A DNA stretch of 24,735 bases from DASYAN01 sp036501345 (GTDB lineage: Bacteria > Chloroflexota > Ktedonobacteria > Ktedonobacterales > Ktedonobacteraceae): NCBI GenBank assembly GCA_036501345.1, contig DASYAN010000437.1, positions 1 to 24,735 on the forward strand, in the 5' to 3' direction. The notes beneath the pieces were generated by a model, which had not been told where the DNA came from, searched no databases, and saw only the letters and a program-made list of their open reading frames with translations. The stretch's first letter is position 1, and every line of letters begins with the position of its first letter. This document shows positions 6,381 through 14,736 of this stretch, piece by piece. The translations under genes and the position numbers were made by a program.

Positions 6381-8306
6381 TCAAGTTCCTTGCAATGGAG
6401 TCGTAATTTGATCTTCTTCTTGATGGTCATCATTCTCAATATAGGAGGATGGCTTATTTGGTTCCCATACACCCAGCATGCCGCTCGTCTCTTCTTGACG
6501 TACAGGCTCGTATGGGTTGGGCAAGTCAGCTGGAAGCAGATTGCCTTCGAGGATTGGTTCTGGAGCGAAAAGCTGATCACGGCGCATAGGCTGCGTCTCT
6601 TGTTTTTCCAGTGCAAGGCTTTTGTCAACATCCGCCAGCAGACGGGCAATTTCTGGGCGTAAAACGCGGTTCCGTTCGGGAATGCGTGTCCACTGTGCAA
6701 GGGCAGCGGGGTAATAGCCTGCACGATAACAGTAAAGGCCGAGCATTGAGCGAGCATCAAAAATGGTCATACGTTGCCAGAGGGCTAGGTCTTCGGCTGG
6801 TGTCTCGATGACATCTTCGCTGGCCTCGATGACCTCAACAAGGTGATAGAGCTGAATGCCCATAAGACGGTATGGATAACCGTAGTACAGGGCTAACCTT
6901 CGACGACGTTTACGCTCCGCCGGGTGCTTGCCTACGAAGTAGGATTTAGACCATGACCCGCTGGACCAGACCACGGCCCACAGAAGCACACAGAGAAAGC
7001 GTGCCAGGTAACGTTGCCACCCGATCTGATCGAGGCTACTAATAACTCCGAGCACCGCGAAACAGGCACCTAGTGCCCATGCCCCGTAGACAAGTCTGCG
7101 ACGATCCCAGCCTAGTAGATCGAAGTGGTGATGGAGCGGGGTTGCCAGAAATGGCAATGGGAACTCGGTATGTGGGACAAATTCACTGCTGCTGGCAAAC
7201 CGTAATACCTGCAGACGGCGGCGGAAAATGCGTACGAGAACACGTGCGGAGATAAATGCGGAGGCACCTTCTAGGACAAAAGCTCCGCCGATGAGGAGTA
7301 AGAGCAACTCATTGCGAGAAAAAATGGCGATCATTGCCAGTAGGCCACCTAAGCCTAATGCACCACTATCACCCATGTAGATTTTTGCCCGTCGTGTCGC
7401 TTTCCCTTTCCTGGCAGCCCAAGCGGAAGGCCAGTTCCATGGTAGATAACCAATAATTGCTCCCGCACCTAGCAGTGCTAGCACTTCCAGTACGATGCCT
7501 TTTGGTTCCTGACCGACAAGGCTGGCTACAACGATACCCATTGCCAGTGATGCGCTAAATACAAGCCCACCTGCTAGGCCATCTAATCCATCACTAAAGT
7601 CCACACAGATCGAAGTTGCACTACCGACACAACCAGTCAGCAGTGTCAAGAATATCAGCCAGCTATAATAAGAGACAGAGTTTCCTTCAATAGAACAAGT
7701 ACTCGCAGTCCCTTTAAATGGGTGTGCACACAGGATAGTGTTAAGGATTGGCAGATCTTTCCAGATACTATATGATTCTTGTCCGAGGTTGGGTAGCAGA
7801 AAGAAATAAACTACTGCTGCCGTGCAACCGACAAGAAAAACTCCAGCGAACTTTGTATGTTCAGAGAGTCCACTATTGCGATAAACCTTTCTCCAGTCAT
7901 CGATGAAGCCAATCAGTGTATACCCTACTGTAGCGCCAAGAGCAATGAGCAAGAGTGTCCATTGTTGCTGGCTAAATTGGAGGAAATATGCGGCTCCTAT
8001 ACCAGTCCCTACAATGGCAAGGATAAAGGATGGGCCTCCTACCAGGGGCAGTTCTATGGTTTTAATTTCACGTCCAGTTGTGGGGAGATCCGCGCGGTGG
8101 GTGCCAGGCTTGTGCTCACCACTGCGAAACTTGGGAAACAGTGCTTTGGCTAGTTTACACACCAGAAAACTGGCGACGGCACAGATGAGAAAAAACAGCA
8201 AAAGTTCCAGGATCAGCCAGAGAGGCGTAGTCCCACTTGTTTGCTGAGGTGGCGTTGCTGCCATAGGTAAATGATATGCCAAAGGCATTATTTGTAGTGT
8301 TTTCAT
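6381..8306 (-). CDS. MraY-like phospho-MurNAc-pentapeptide transferase with long C-terminal extension
   Basis: A polytopic membrane enzyme of the polyprenyl-phosphate sugar-phosphate transferase family, making lipid I or a related lipid-linked product. MraY signatures in order: GFIDDWRKVYRNSGLSEHTK (metal-binding DD), VDFSDGLDGLAGG near residue 236, YMGDSGALGLGG, and the MraY-diagnostic TPLHHHFDLLGW. About ten hydrophobic segments are seen. Two oddities: the usual N-L-T-D-G-L-D box has Asp in place of the first Asn, and roughly 200 extra residues follow the last membrane segment. That extension has a basic stretch (AERKRRRRLALYYGYPYR), a TPR-like helix pair (MLGLYCYRAGYYPAALAQW) and an acidic low-complexity tail. 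MraY is usually about 320-360 aa; this is 641. GGGGAG precedes the ATG closely. It sits 100 nt after murE on the same strand. Confidence 0.85.
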   Translation of the reverse strand: MKTLQIMPLAYHLPMAATPPQQTSGTTPLWLILELLLFFLICAVASFLVCKLAKALFPKFRSGEHKPGTHRADLPTTGREIKTIELPLVGGPSFILAIVGTGIGAAYFLQFSQQQWTLLLIALGATVGYTLIGFIDDWRKVYRNSGLSEHTKFAGVFLVGCTAAVVYFFLLPNLGQESYSIWKDLPILNTILCAHPFKGTASTCSIEGNSVSYYSWLIFLTLLTGCVGSATSICVDFSDGLDGLAGGLVFSASLAMGIVVASLVGQEPKGIVLEVLALLGAGAIIGYLPWNWPSAWAARKGKATRRAKIYMGDSGALGLGGLLAMIAIFSRNELLLLLIGGAFVLEGASAFISARVLVRIFRRRLQVLRFASSSEFVPHTEFPLPFLATPLHHHFDLLGWDRRRLVYGAWALGACFAVLGVISSLDQIGWQRYLARFLCVLLWAVVWSSGSWSKSYFVGKHPAERKRRRRLALYYGYPYRLMGIQLYHLVEVIEASEDVIETPAEDLALWQRMTIFDARSMLGLYCYRAGYYPAALAQWTRIPERNRVLRPEIARLLADVDKSLALEKQETQPMRRDQLFAPEPILEGNLLPADLPNPYEPVRQEETSGMLGVWEPNKPSSYIENDDHQEEDQITTPLQGT

Positions 8307-8406
8307 ATAGTCTCCCCAAGACGAAATGGTGCCTATACTCTTTGGAACGCGATATCGATGCTGCCAGTAACGTGTTCAATAGACAATAGGAGGAAGTTCT
8401 CTTTGC

Positions 8407-9930
8407 TTACCCCTTGGCCCTGAGTTTTTCACGTGCTACTCGTCGATCATCCCAAGGCAATTTTTCTCTTCCCATAATAATACTCTGTTCATGTCCTTTG
8501 CCTGCTAGCAGGACTGTATCACCTGCTTTTGCCTGTGCAAACGCAGCCGCGATAGCCTGAGTACGATCGGCAATACACAGAAAATCGCTTCCCTGGCGTT
8601 TGCCTACTGCCTCTGCACCAACGGCAATTTCATGAAGAATGGCTTCTCGGTCTTCTTCGCGTGGGTCCTCATCTGTAATAACGAAGAAATCAGCCATTTT
8701 TGCAGCAATACGACCCATCACCGGGCGCTTTTGAATGTCGCGCTCCCCGGCCGAGCCAAAAACGACCATCAGCTTCCCTTGTGTCAACGGACGAAGTATG
8801 CTCAATACTTTCTCCAAGCTGTCTGGTGTGTGTGCATAATCGACAATGACGGTAAAAGGCTGGCCTTCGTCAATACGCTCCATACGCCCAGCAACCCCCT
8901 TGACTGTAGCCAAAGCTTGCGCAATGGTCTCTAATGCAATTCCCTGGCTATAAGCTGTTGCGATAGCGGCTAGGCAATTACTCACATTGAAACGACCAAC
9001 AAGAGGTGTTTCAATGAAGCATTCGTTATCGGGTAGGATAATGCGAAAGCGTGTGCTATGGGCATGGAGCTGGATATCAACGGCATGTACAGCTGCCGGT
9101 GTGTCAATACCATAGTCAAGAATTGGTGTCCGACAATAAGGTTTCAATACCTCATAGCTGACATCATCACGATTAAGGATGGCGATAGGATGGCACCCAA
9201 GTCCCTTATCACGTGCGGGATCAAGCATTTCAAAGAGGTGTGCTTTGGCTCTGCGGTAGGCGTCGACGGTTTTGTGAAAATCCAGGTGCTCGTGGGTGAT
9301 ATTCGTAACTACCCCCACATCGAAGCTGCATCCGCGTAGACGTTGCAGTACAAGGCCATGCGATGTGGCCTCAAGCACTGCATGGCTACCCCCCCCTTTA
9401 TGCAGGCGATCCAGGAATTGCTGGACTTCTAATGCTTCAAGTGTGCTTTGGCGTGCAAGATTTTTCCACTCCTCGCCGAGAAGCTTGAAATTGGCTGTTG
9501 TGATCAACCCTGCCTGCTTGCCACCACTTTCCAGCAGAGTGTTGATGAGGTTGCACGTTGTCGTCTTTCCATCCGTGCCAGTGACCCCAATAGTGCATAG
9601 GCGTTGTGCTGGATAGTGATAGAACGCACAGGATAGATCAGCAAGCGCGGTACGTGTATCTGCTACAGCAATATATGGGATAGGCAGTGTTTGTGTTTCA
9701 TCTAAGAGTGGTGTACCCAATGCCGCAATGGCACCACGCTGAGCCGCGTCATTGATATAGAGACGTCCATCAGTGTGGTAACCAGCTTCAGCTATAAAGA
9801 GTGTTCCCTTTACGACTTTACGCGAGTCATAGGCAATTGCTGTGACTTCGCTGTCCATTGCAAGCACATCACTCTGGTAGATGTGTGTCGGTGATGGTTC
9901 TAATGCCGCCAGTAAAGTTTGTATCTGCAT
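8407..9930 (-). CDS. murE: MurE, UDP-MurNAc-tripeptide synthetase
   Basis: A cytosolic ligase that adds the third amino acid (a diamino acid) to UDP-MurNAc-L-Ala-D-Glu. At 507 aa it is the normal family length. N-terminal UDP-substrate domain with AIAYDSRKVVKGTLFIA; central ATPase with P-loop GVTGTDGKTTT (about residues 114-124), a serine-containing ATSHGLVLQR box, TNITHEHLDFHKT, and the carbamylated-Lys region AYRRAKAHLF; C-terminal domain with GRMERIDEG, VDYAHTPDSLEKVL, GSAGERDIQKRP, and DEDPREED near residue 421. The last is the place where meso-DAP enzymes show DNPR; here the DPR part is kept. This does not settle whether DAP, Lys or Orn is added. No strong ribosome binding site precedes the ATG. 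First of the murE, mraY-like, ATP-grasp row. Confidence 0.95.
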   Translation of the reverse strand: MQIQTLLAALEPSPTHIYQSDVLAMDSEVTAIAYDSRKVVKGTLFIAEAGYHTDGRLYINDAAQRGAIAALGTPLLDETQTLPIPYIAVADTRTALADLSCAFYHYPAQRLCTIGVTGTDGKTTTCNLINTLLESGGKQAGLITTANFKLLGEEWKNLARQSTLEALEVQQFLDRLHKGGGSHAVLEATSHGLVLQRLRGCSFDVGVVTNITHEHLDFHKTVDAYRRAKAHLFEMLDPARDKGLGCHPIAILNRDDVSYEVLKPYCRTPILDYGIDTPAAVHAVDIQLHAHSTRFRIILPDNECFIETPLVGRFNVSNCLAAIATAYSQGIALETIAQALATVKGVAGRMERIDEGQPFTVIVDYAHTPDSLEKVLSILRPLTQGKLMVVFGSAGERDIQKRPVMGRIAAKMADFFVITDEDPREEDREAILHEIAVGAEAVGKRQGSDFLCIADRTQAIAAAFAQAKAGDTVLLAGKGHEQSIIMGREKLPWDDRRVAREKLRAKG

Positions 9931-9995
9931 AAGCTAAATGTGACCAACTTTTTCCATTAAATATTAGCATACACTACTCGTTGTGAGTAGCAAGA

Positions 9996-11036
9996 TTAAT
10001 AATAGATCGTGTGTGTACGATGGTATGGCCGCATCTCAGTAGTTTCCTGTCCCATTAACCAGAGCCGCAGGTCAATCTCGGTAGCTGTCATAGCGTAGCC
10101 ATGTTGTTGCATCTTGCGGCGCAATAGCTCACAGGCCCAGATAGTGGCAGCTCGGATCTCTACCTCTTCCTCACTTTCTGCTGGAAGCAGTTCCTGGTTA
10201 TCAACGCGCTGTGCAAGTGTCGAATCATACTCAAGCACATGATAATGACGCAAGACTTGTGGTAATTTGTAATCGGCAAAGATAGTCAAATGCTCAAGGT
10301 CTGTAAATGTTCCCCATTGTTGACCGCCAAAGGCGCTGTAGAGATCGGCAACACAGATCTGGGCGCGTTTAAGGAATTTGACCGTGTGTGTGTGATAGGT
10401 TGCGACATCACGAAATGAAGGAAAATCACGGACTAGTAGCTCGACAAGTTTGATAGCACTGCATTCCGCTTGCTCAATTGCATGTACAAATTGGCCATCG
10501 TAGCGCTCTAATAGCACATGTCCCACTTCGTGTGCATGAGAAACACGCTGCTCTAAGAGCGGAATAATACCACTACCACGGAAAACGTGAGCAACTGTTT
10601 CACTGTCAATAGTACTAAGGTACTTGGCGTCCCACAGAGGAATGCCCTCTTCGACTGCTCGTTTCAGTGCTGCAGCTTCGGCCCAGTAGCCATTGAGGGT
10701 TTCTCCATGGTAGTCGATAGACCAGCGAGGCTGCCCCTTCTCGGGCCAGAAACAGAAATTCAAGGCGTCCAGGACTAGCAACCAGTTGACAGTACGTTCG
10801 GTTCCATCATGAAAGTGGTGGCGATCGTCCCATGGCGGAGGATAGGTGTCGGTATGCCCTGCCTCTTCTTGGAGCCATTGCTCACTCAGTTGCTCTACAT
10901 ATTCGGGATTAATCCAGACATGCTCATTCTGCTGTACTACTGCCTGTGTGCTACTCAGAATGCCAAGCGGATCTTGATCGGGCAATGTATAGAGTTCTTC
11001 TTCCTCATTGCCACCTCGGCTCGAAAAATCTATCAT
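9996..11036 (-). CDS. Queuosine salvage hydrolase Qng1 (DUF2419)
   Basis: A 346-aa queuosine 5'-phosphate N-glycosylase/hydrolase family protein, which frees queuine base from salvaged Q nucleotide (family function established, including in a Chloroflexota relative). Diagnostic blocks: ILSSTQAVVQQNEHVWIN at the N-terminus, LNFCFWPEKGQPRWSIDYHG, GYWAEAAALKRAVEEGIPLW, SGIIPLLEQRV, FLKRAQICVADLYSAFGG, LTIFADYKLPQVLR and EEEVEIRAATIWACELLR. A TTG at 11105 would lengthen it by 23 residues, but that TTG lies inside the -35 hexamer of a good promoter, so ATG 11036 is preferred. It lies between an ECF sigma gene and murE on the same strand. No other queuosine gene is in view, so the product presumably feeds a Tgt encoded elsewhere. 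Confidence 0.9.
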   Translation of the reverse strand: MIDFSSRGGNEEEELYTLPDQDPLGILSSTQAVVQQNEHVWINPEYVEQLSEQWLQEEAGHTDTYPPPWDDRHHFHDGTERTVNWLLVLDALNFCFWPEKGQPRWSIDYHGETLNGYWAEAAALKRAVEEGIPLWDAKYLSTIDSETVAHVFRGSGIIPLLEQRVSHAHEVGHVLLERYDGQFVHAIEQAECSAIKLVELLVRDFPSFRDVATYHTHTVKFLKRAQICVADLYSAFGGQQWGTFTDLEHLTIFADYKLPQVLRHYHVLEYDSTLAQRVDNQELLPAESEEEVEIRAATIWACELLRRKMQQHGYAMTATEIDLRLWLMGQETTEMRPYHRTHTIYY

Positions 11037-11076
11037 TGAGTAGGGTGTGCCTCTTTTCTGTTCTGCTTTCTGGTCG

Positions 11077-11105
11077 ATTTTACAGACAATCGCAGGTTTC
11101 GTCAA
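11077..11105 (-). promoter_or_regulatory. Sigma70 promoter for the queuosine salvage gene
   Basis: On the minus strand TTGACG (11105-11100), 17 nt, TAAAAT (11082-11077). The start of transcription would fall near 11070, about 35 nt before ATG 11036. A TATAAT slightly upstream has no convincing -35. Confidence 0.6.
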
Positions 11106-11190
11106 TGATTATAGGGCGGCTTGTGAATTATTCATCGGGGGGATAAGCATTTTGTCTGGCGAAGGTAAGTGCTGCTATGCGAAGGAGATT

Positions 11191-11856
11191 TCAGGAAGCT
11201 TCTCTTTTCACATAGCCTTGTTGTTGAGCATACTGCCAGAGGGATTTCTGTAATTGGCGGCGGGCACGTGATATACGACTCATGACGGTTCCGATGGGAA
11301 TCTGCAATGCATCCGCGATCTCCTTGTAGGAGAGTCCTTCGATATCAGCAAGGATGACAGCCATCCTGAAATTAGGTGGGAGATTGTTGAGGGCTTGATA
11401 GACATCTTCATCCAGATACTGACTCAATACCTCTTCATCAGCTCCCTGAGTCAGTTCTTGTCCACTGAGGTCTCGAATGCGGTTGTAGAGATAGAAGTCC
11501 TCTCCCTCGGGTAGTGATGCTGGTGTGGGGTGCGTTGCCTGTTTGCGATAACGATTGATAGCTGACGTATTCAAGATGCGGAAGAGCCATGCACGCAAAT
11601 TTGTGCCTGGCTGGTAGGTGTGTGCGAAACGAAATGCTTTAAGCATAGTCTCTTGTACTAAATCTTCTGCTTCCTGTGTATTGTTTGTCATTCGTAATGC
11701 TGTACGATAAAGGCTATCCAACTGTGCGAGGACGCCTGTCTCAAAATCTTCATTTGGAGTGTTATTTGTCTCTATATATTCGTCTTGTTTTTGTTCCTGG
11801 ATTGATGAATCTTGGGTCAGATTGTTGAAATGATCTAAGTTTGGCTGCTCCTGCAT
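11191..11856 (-). CDS. ECF sigma factor, SigR/SigH-like
   Basis: A 221-aa group 4 sigma factor. Region 2 holds LYRTALRMTNNTQEAEDLVQ, then ETMLKAFRFAHTY and PGTNLRAWLFRILNTSAINR; the PGTNLRAWLFRIL block is typical of the SigR/SigH (redox stress) branch. Region 4 has LPPNFRMAVILADIEGLSYK followed by EIADALQIPIGTVMSRISRA. The N-terminal 45 residues are acidic and Asn/Gln-rich, longer than in short ECFs. AGAGGAG sits 6 nt before the ATG. A zinc anti-sigma gene starts 163 bp away on the other strand, and a SigR-type promoter lies in the gap, so the pair is probably self-regulated. Clearly sigma; the SigR subgroup is judged from motifs by eye. Confidence 0.93.
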   Translation of the reverse strand: MQEQPNLDHFNNLTQDSSIQEQKQDEYIETNNTPNEDFETGVLAQLDSLYRTALRMTNNTQEAEDLVQETMLKAFRFAHTYQPGTNLRAWLFRILNTSAINRYRKQATHPTPASLPEGEDFYLYNRIRDLSGQELTQGADEEVLSQYLDEDVYQALNNLPPNFRMAVILADIEGLSYKEIADALQIPIGTVMSRISRARRQLQKSLWQYAQQQGYVKREAS

Positions 11857-11875
11857 TCGTTACTCCTCTAAACAA

Positions 11876-11918
11876 GATGCCTCTGCCGGGCATCCGTCCA
11901 CACTTTCTTTGAGAAAGT
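11876..11918. repeat. Two small inverted repeats in the ECF sigma leader
   Basis: GATGCC/GGCATC (11876-11881, 11889-11894) and ACTTTC/GAAAGT (11902-11907, 11913-11918) lie just upstream of the sigma ribosome binding site. They could be leader hairpins or operator half-sites. Confidence 0.4.
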
Positions 11919-11944
11919 AATTTCAGTATATCTCACATTAGGCG

Positions 11945-11971
11945 GGAATGAAAGGCCCTCCTTAGTATGTT
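11945..11971 (+). promoter_or_regulatory. SigR-type promoter GGAAT-N19-GTT before the anti-sigma gene
   Basis: GGAAT (11945-11949) and GTT (11969-11971) are separated by 19 nt, close to the GGAAT-N18/19-GTT consensus of SigR/SigH. It points at the anti-sigma gene starting at 12020. Confidence 0.5.
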
Positions 11972-12019
11972 ATCGTAGTGTGAACAGATTATATGGCGAC
12001 TAATGTACGGAGAAGTTTT

Positions 12020-12310
12020 ATGGAATGTCTGGACTGCGTCCAAACGACGGCACGTCTTCACCTCTATATTGATCGAGAACTCAGTGTGAATGAAGCGGAG
12101 ATTGTTCAACAGCATCTTGCAGCCTGCCCGCATTGTGAATGTCGCTTTCATTTTGATATTCATATCAAGAAATTAGTTCATGAACGGTGTACAATAGTGA
12201 ATGCTCCAGCACATCTACGCGAAGCTATGATGCGTCTGGCTCATGGTGAGCACGTATCTATTGATATTGAATTAGAGAGAGAGCTTAGGGCTGATCTCGA
12301 GGGCTGTTGA
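12020..12310 (+). CDS. Zinc anti-sigma factor, RsrA-like
   Basis: A 96-aa ZAS-domain protein expected to bind and silence the divergent ECF sigma. The zinc motif H-x3-C-x2-C is His32, Cys36, Cys39 (QQHLAACPHC). Cys6 lies 26 residues before His32, the same spacing as Cys11 to His37 in RsrA as I recall it, so the redox-switch disulfide could form. The YIDRELS piece matches the family's first helix. The C-terminal part is helical and acidic, without a membrane segment, so it is a soluble sensor. ATG 12020 has CGGAG about 7 nt upstream; an in-frame ATG at 11993 has no ribosome binding site. Unlike the common sigma to anti-sigma operon order, the two genes are divergent here. It converges on a kinase gene with a 20-bp gap. 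Confidence 0.85.
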   Translation: MECLDCVQTTARLHLYIDRELSVNEAEIVQQHLAACPHCECRFHFDIHIKKLVHERCTIVNAPAHLREAMMRLAHGEHVSIDIELERELRADLEGC

Positions 12311-12330
12311 CACAAAAGAACCTGTGGCTC

Positions 12331-13584
12331 TCAGCGTTGGGGGGGACGAAACAAGCGTTGCAACTGATTCCAGATGCCATGCTGATGCTCTGCTTTTGGA
12401 TCAGATGTAGTGGTGGGCATTTTGGTATCGTGATTGATAATTTCGCTCTCTTCTGAGGGGAGAGCAGAGTGATAGGGCGTGGTCTGGTATGGTGAAGCTT
12501 GTCCTTCTCCGTATATTTCCTCCTTCTGGACTGGTTGGGTGGAGGTAGAGACGAGGTTTGGCTCAGGGAATCCGAAAAAAGGTGTTGCTAGTGGTGGTAT
12601 CTCTGCATTGAGATAGCTTGGACGCAGGGTTGGTCGTTTAGGAGGATGGATGGTAGCTTGCTCACGTGGAATCTGGGGATAGCCTCTTGGCAATTGAGGC
12701 TCTCGTGCCGACGAAACAGAAAGAATAGGGGAAATTGGCAGAATCGGCTGTGCTGGAGCCTCTAAGTTAAGCTTCCGCAAGTCTTGTGCCAAGAGACTAG
12801 CTTCATTGTACCGTTCATTGCGATCGCGTGCCAGCGCGGTTAAGATGATCTGTTCGAGTTGTGGCGAGAGTTCTGGATTATAGAAGCTAGGAGGTTGTAG
12901 CTTGCCAGAAGTAATGTTCCCTGTTAACTCAGTCATTGAACGTCCGTCAAAAGGGCGATGGCCGCTGACCAGTTCATACAAGACAATCCCGAGTGCATAG
13001 ATATCGCTTCGATTATCCAGTGTTTGTCCCCAGATTTGCTCCGGTGAAGAATAATAGATGCTGCCGACAAGGGTTTTGGCGACTGTGATGGTCTGGAGGC
13101 CTGAAGCGCGAGCTAAGCCAAAGTCCATGACCTTAATTTTTCCCCAACGGTTGAGCATCAGATTTTCGGGCTTGATATCCCGATGGATTACATGGCGCTC
13201 TCTATAAGCGGCGTCAAGGGCATCAGCAATTTGGGCGGCGTACTCTGCAGCCATATGTTGTAAGATCGTGCCATCGATGGAGAGTAGGCTGGCCAGTGTT
13301 GGCCCCTGTACGAACTCCATAACAAAATATAGTAATGTATGGAGCTGTCCTGCATCGTAGATGTGAACAATATTTGGGTGATTGAGACCAGCGATGATCT
13401 GCGCCTCGCGGATGAAGCGAGCGATGTACGAGGGATCTTTTGCCAACTTCTGGGGTAGCACTTTGATTGCTACGTCCCGTCCAAGAGCAATCTGTTTCCC
13501 TCGATAGATGACTCCCATTGAGCCTCGCCCGATTTCTTCTTCCAGCAAGTAGCCACCCACGTACTGTCCGGCCAGTTCGTCCAT
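12331..13584 (-). CDS. Hanks-type Ser/Thr protein kinase, soluble
   Basis: A 417-aa PknB-like kinase. Kinase domain at residues 12-275: glycine loop IGRGSMGVIYRG, Lys41 in VAIKVL, HRDIKPEN with Asp136, DFG with Asp154, SIYYSSPEQIWG activation segment, and SDIYALGIVLYELVSGHRPF. All catalytic residues are present. The tail (about 280-417) is Pro/Ser/Thr-rich and low complexity, ending in a basic LQRLFRPPQR; no transmembrane or PASTA segment is seen, so it should be cytosolic. It lies 85 nt after the sigma70 gene on the same strand, likely in one transcript, and could phosphorylate that factor or the nearby anti-sigma; this is inference. The start ATG lacks a clear ribosome binding site. Confidence 0.93.
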   Translation of the reverse strand: MDELAGQYVGGYLLEEEIGRGSMGVIYRGKQIALGRDVAIKVLPQKLAKDPSYIARFIREAQIIAGLNHPNIVHIYDAGQLHTLLYFVMEFVQGPTLASLLSIDGTILQHMAAEYAAQIADALDAAYRERHVIHRDIKPENLMLNRWGKIKVMDFGLARASGLQTITVAKTLVGSIYYSSPEQIWGQTLDNRSDIYALGIVLYELVSGHRPFDGRSMTELTGNITSGKLQPPSFYNPELSPQLEQIILTALARDRNERYNEASLLAQDLRKLNLEAPAQPILPISPILSVSSAREPQLPRGYPQIPREQATIHPPKRPTLRPSYLNAEIPPLATPFFGFPEPNLVSTSTQPVQKEEIYGEGQASPYQTTPYHSALPSEESEIINHDTKMPTTTSDPKAEHQHGIWNQLQRLFRPPQR

Positions 13585-13669
13585 CTAAGTTGCGGCACGA
13601 TACCCCAACCTTAATAGGTATGGAGAGAAACGCCGCCTCCTTTCTTTGGGTTTTTCTAACTTGCTCTGC

Positions 13670-14593
13670 TTACTCGAGGTAGTCTTTGAGAATGCGACTC
13701 GCCGCTGGATGGCGCAGTTTACGGATTGCACGCTCTTCGATCTGACGTACACGTTCACGCGTGACTTTTAATTTCTTGCCAACTTCTTCCAGGGTATGAT
13801 CGTGGTCATCGACCAGACCAAAACGCAATTCAATGACCTGACGTTCACGCATAGTAAGTTGTCCAAGGACTTTACGAATTTCTTCGCGCAGAAGTTGTTG
13901 GTCTGTGATCTCAGATGGGCCTCGTTCATGCATATCTTCGATGATATCGCCCAGCGTATTTTCTTCCTCTTCAGAAAGAGGAGCATCGAGCGAAAAGACC
14001 TTCTCTGCCCAAATTAACAACTCACTCACACGCTCAGCGGGCATCCCGAGTCGCTCACCAATACTCTCAGGTGTTGGCTCGCGTCCGAGCTCTTGATACA
14101 ACTGACGGGTTGTACGTTTGACACGCATGACCTCTTCCATAATGTAGACAGGAAGCCGAACCACGCGAGTCCCTTCCAGAATGGCGCGTGTAATAGCTTG
14201 CTTAATCCACCAGGTTGCGTAAGTGGAGAAGCGGAATCCCTTTCTAAAGTCGAACTTGGTGACAGCACGGATAAGTCCGATGTTGCCCTCGCCTATCAAG
14301 TCTTCCAGGGAAAGTCCCTGCCCGACATACTTTTTGGCGATGCTTACTACTAGTCGCAGATTCGCTTCGATCAGATGATTACGCGCATCCCTGTCTCCTT
14401 TTTCGGTTAGCTCTGCAAGGCGTGCCTCGCTTGCTGCAGAGAGCAGGGGAATACGTGAAATCTCGCGAAGATAGAGGCGTAAACTGTCGCTTTGCGCCAG
14501 ATTATTAAGATCTGCTTCCGGTAGATTCTCGCGTTCGGTTTCTGCCGTCTTATCACGGTCAGGATCTGCATTAAACATTACATTTTGTCCCAA
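13670..14593 (-). CDS. Sigma70 factor, RpoD/SigA-like (group 1/2)
   Basis: A 307-aa sigma factor. Region 1.2 (DSLRLYLREISRIPLLSAAS), region 2 (ANLRLVVSIAKKYVGQGLSL, then DLIGEGNIGLIRAVTKFDFR and FSTYATWWIKQAITRAI), region 3 (REPTPESIGERLGMPAERVS) and region 4 (ERQVIELRFGL and LEEVGKKLKVTRERVRQIEE) are complete. The acidic region 1.1 and the long non-conserved insert of RpoD are absent. It is therefore either a compact primary factor or an alternative group 2 factor. The TTG at 14593 has AGAGAG 7 nt upstream; ATG 14578, five codons later, is the alternative. Two promoters precede it, and a kinase gene follows on the same strand. Confidence 0.95.
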   Translation of the reverse strand: MGQNVMFNADPDRDKTAETERENLPEADLNNLAQSDSLRLYLREISRIPLLSAASEARLAELTEKGDRDARNHLIEANLRLVVSIAKKYVGQGLSLEDLIGEGNIGLIRAVTKFDFRKGFRFSTYATWWIKQAITRAILEGTRVVRLPVYIMEEVMRVKRTTRQLYQELGREPTPESIGERLGMPAERVSELLIWAEKVFSLDAPLSEEEENTLGDIIEDMHERGPSEITDQQLLREEIRKVLGQLTMRERQVIELRFGLVDDHDHTLEEVGKKLKVTRERVRQIEERAIRKLRHPAASRILKDYLE

Positions 14594-14647
14594 ATGTTTG
14601 CTCTCTTCTCCTGCAACATTGTGCCTAGATCAGTTCAGTCTGGGCTT

Positions 14648-14675
14648 ATTGTATCATACGTGTAGGGTATTGCAA
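14648..14675 (-). promoter_or_regulatory. Proximal promoter of the sigma70 gene
   Basis: Minus strand TTGCAA (14675-14670), 16 nt, TACAAT (14653-14648), about 55 nt before the start codon. Confidence 0.5.
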
Positions 14676-14707
14676 GCGCATCGCCCGCTAGAAGGTCATC
14701 CGTTTAA

Positions 14708-14736
14708 ATTATGCTAATTTTTTTTGTCGGCGTCAA
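14708..14736 (-). promoter_or_regulatory. Distal promoter of the sigma70 gene
   Basis: Minus strand TTGACG (14736-14731), 17 nt containing an A8 run, CATAAT (14713-14708). With the proximal promoter it makes a tandem pair. The rest of the 14594-14950 gap shows no other gene; it must also hold the plus-strand promoter of the kinase at 14951, for which I found no convincing -10. Confidence 0.55.

Noticed and set aside
6347..6760. 137-codon minus-strand frame overlapping the MraY-like C-terminus
   Set aside because: Shifted frame of the MraY-like tail; the longer frame carries the conserved motifs continuously.
9935..9985. Terminator after the queuosine salvage gene (CTACTC-ACAAC-GAGTAG stem)
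   Set aside because: A 6-bp stem exists but no U-run follows on the minus strand, so it was not called.
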